A stretch of 64,000 bases of DNA from Polymyxa betae (lineage: Eukaryota > Endomyxa > Phytomyxea > Plasmodiophorida > Plasmodiophoridae): NCBI GenBank assembly GCA_003693705.1, contig RBZT01000435.1:265816-329815 (forward strand). Direction: 5' to 3'. Below the pieces are notes generated by a model. It had not been told where the DNA came from and did not search any database. It saw nothing but the letters and a program-made list of their open reading frames with translations. The position numbers and the translations under genes were made by a program. Numbering within the stretch: position 1 is the first letter of the stretch; every line of letters starts with the position of its first letter. Shown one piece after another: positions 63,922-64,000 of this stretch.

Positions 63922-64000
63922 TCATTTCTTGCAAGTTTTTGTATTATGTCCTTGCTCCCCGCAGACAGAACATGTTTTCGCGGACCTTTTCCGTTTGGTT
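63922..64000 (-). mobile_element. 3' end of a transposase-like ORF with CCHC zinc knuckle (partial)
   Basis: From base 64000 leftward the minus strand encodes TKRKRSAKT, then CSVCGEQGHNTKTCKK and TGA at 63924-63922. C-x2-C-x4-H-x4-C is the zinc knuckle that commonly ends eukaryotic DNA-transposon proteins of the Mutator and ISXO2/Merlin type (basic linker, then CxxCxxxGHNxxTC, then stop). Retroviral-type Gag knuckles share the spacing but rarely end the protein. The body of the ORF lies outside the window. Confidence 0.6.

Noticed and set aside
1-64000. CRISPR arrays, bacterial operons, ribosome binding sites
   Set aside because: The gene content and spliceosomal introns are eukaryotic; the tandem arrays lack spacer diversity expected of CRISPR.

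Overview
This window looks like a compact, gene-dense, intron-bearing nuclear genome. It carries about 35 protein genes in 64 kb, on both strands, with most gaps under 1 kb. Stops TAA, TAG and TGA all end recognisable genes, so the standard code applies. The mix of actin, a Ras exchange factor with a RasGEFN domain, a parkin-type RBR ligase, calcineurin B, SUEL-type lectin domains and cilium/centriole genes (CEP41, TTLL, CCDC177-like) points to a ciliated animal or a close unicellular relative. A different protist lineage cannot be excluded. I do not name a species. Many introns are very short: those phased by protein continuity run from about 23 to 125 nt, with a few of 260-425 nt. Several 5' splice sites depart from GTAAG/GTGAG (GTACTG, GTTCGT, GTCGGG).

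Layout, left to right. 1-3.9 kb: 5' part of VPS8 (minus). 4.9-6.8: a double NZF zinc finger/coiled coil/PUB protein. 6.9-10.5: a WBP4-like U1-type zinc-finger protein and a CCDC177-like coiled-coil protein (minus). 10.5-13: a Ras GEF. 13.1-14.5: a secreted lectin. 14.7-18: mitochondrial L20, actin and eIF2-alpha. 18.7-21.8: a disordered nuclear-type protein and WDR12. 21.9-25: a propeller/solenoid protein. 25.4-28.7: a decayed transposase-like stretch and cytosolic CARS. 29-32: a ZIP transporter and CEP41. 32.3-36.1: a deacylase, a tiny zinc-finger gene and GPATCH11. 36.1-38.3: a repeat-rich patch with a Ty3/gypsy-type reverse-transcriptase fossil beside orphan acidic exons. 38.3-42.5: a COA1-like protein, a multi-pass membrane protein, CMC1 and a ubiquitin-like/TM protein. 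42.6: an inverted-repeat element. 43-44.6: a parkin homologue spread over small exons. 44.9-48: a tetraspan protein, pICln and a coiled-coil protein. 48.3-53.6: RPB10, a FYVE protein, calcineurin B and a PLCXD-like enzyme. 53.8-58: SPF45/RBM17 and DDX47. 58-59.7: GC-rich unresolved unit and tandem repeats. 59.7-63.4: a sugar-phosphate-transporter-like membrane protein and an intronless TTLL. 63.7-64: the tail of a transposable element.

Most genes are unrelated housekeeping genes without operon logic. Loose themes are mitochondrial biogenesis and quality control (bL20m, COA1-like, CMC1, parkin), nuclear RNA processing (WBP4-like, SPF45, GPATCH11, DDX47, WDR12, pICln) and endolysosomal traffic (VPS8, FYVE). 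Exon boundaries were worked out by hand. Where I give exact exon limits, the reading phase closes; elsewhere the span is approximate.
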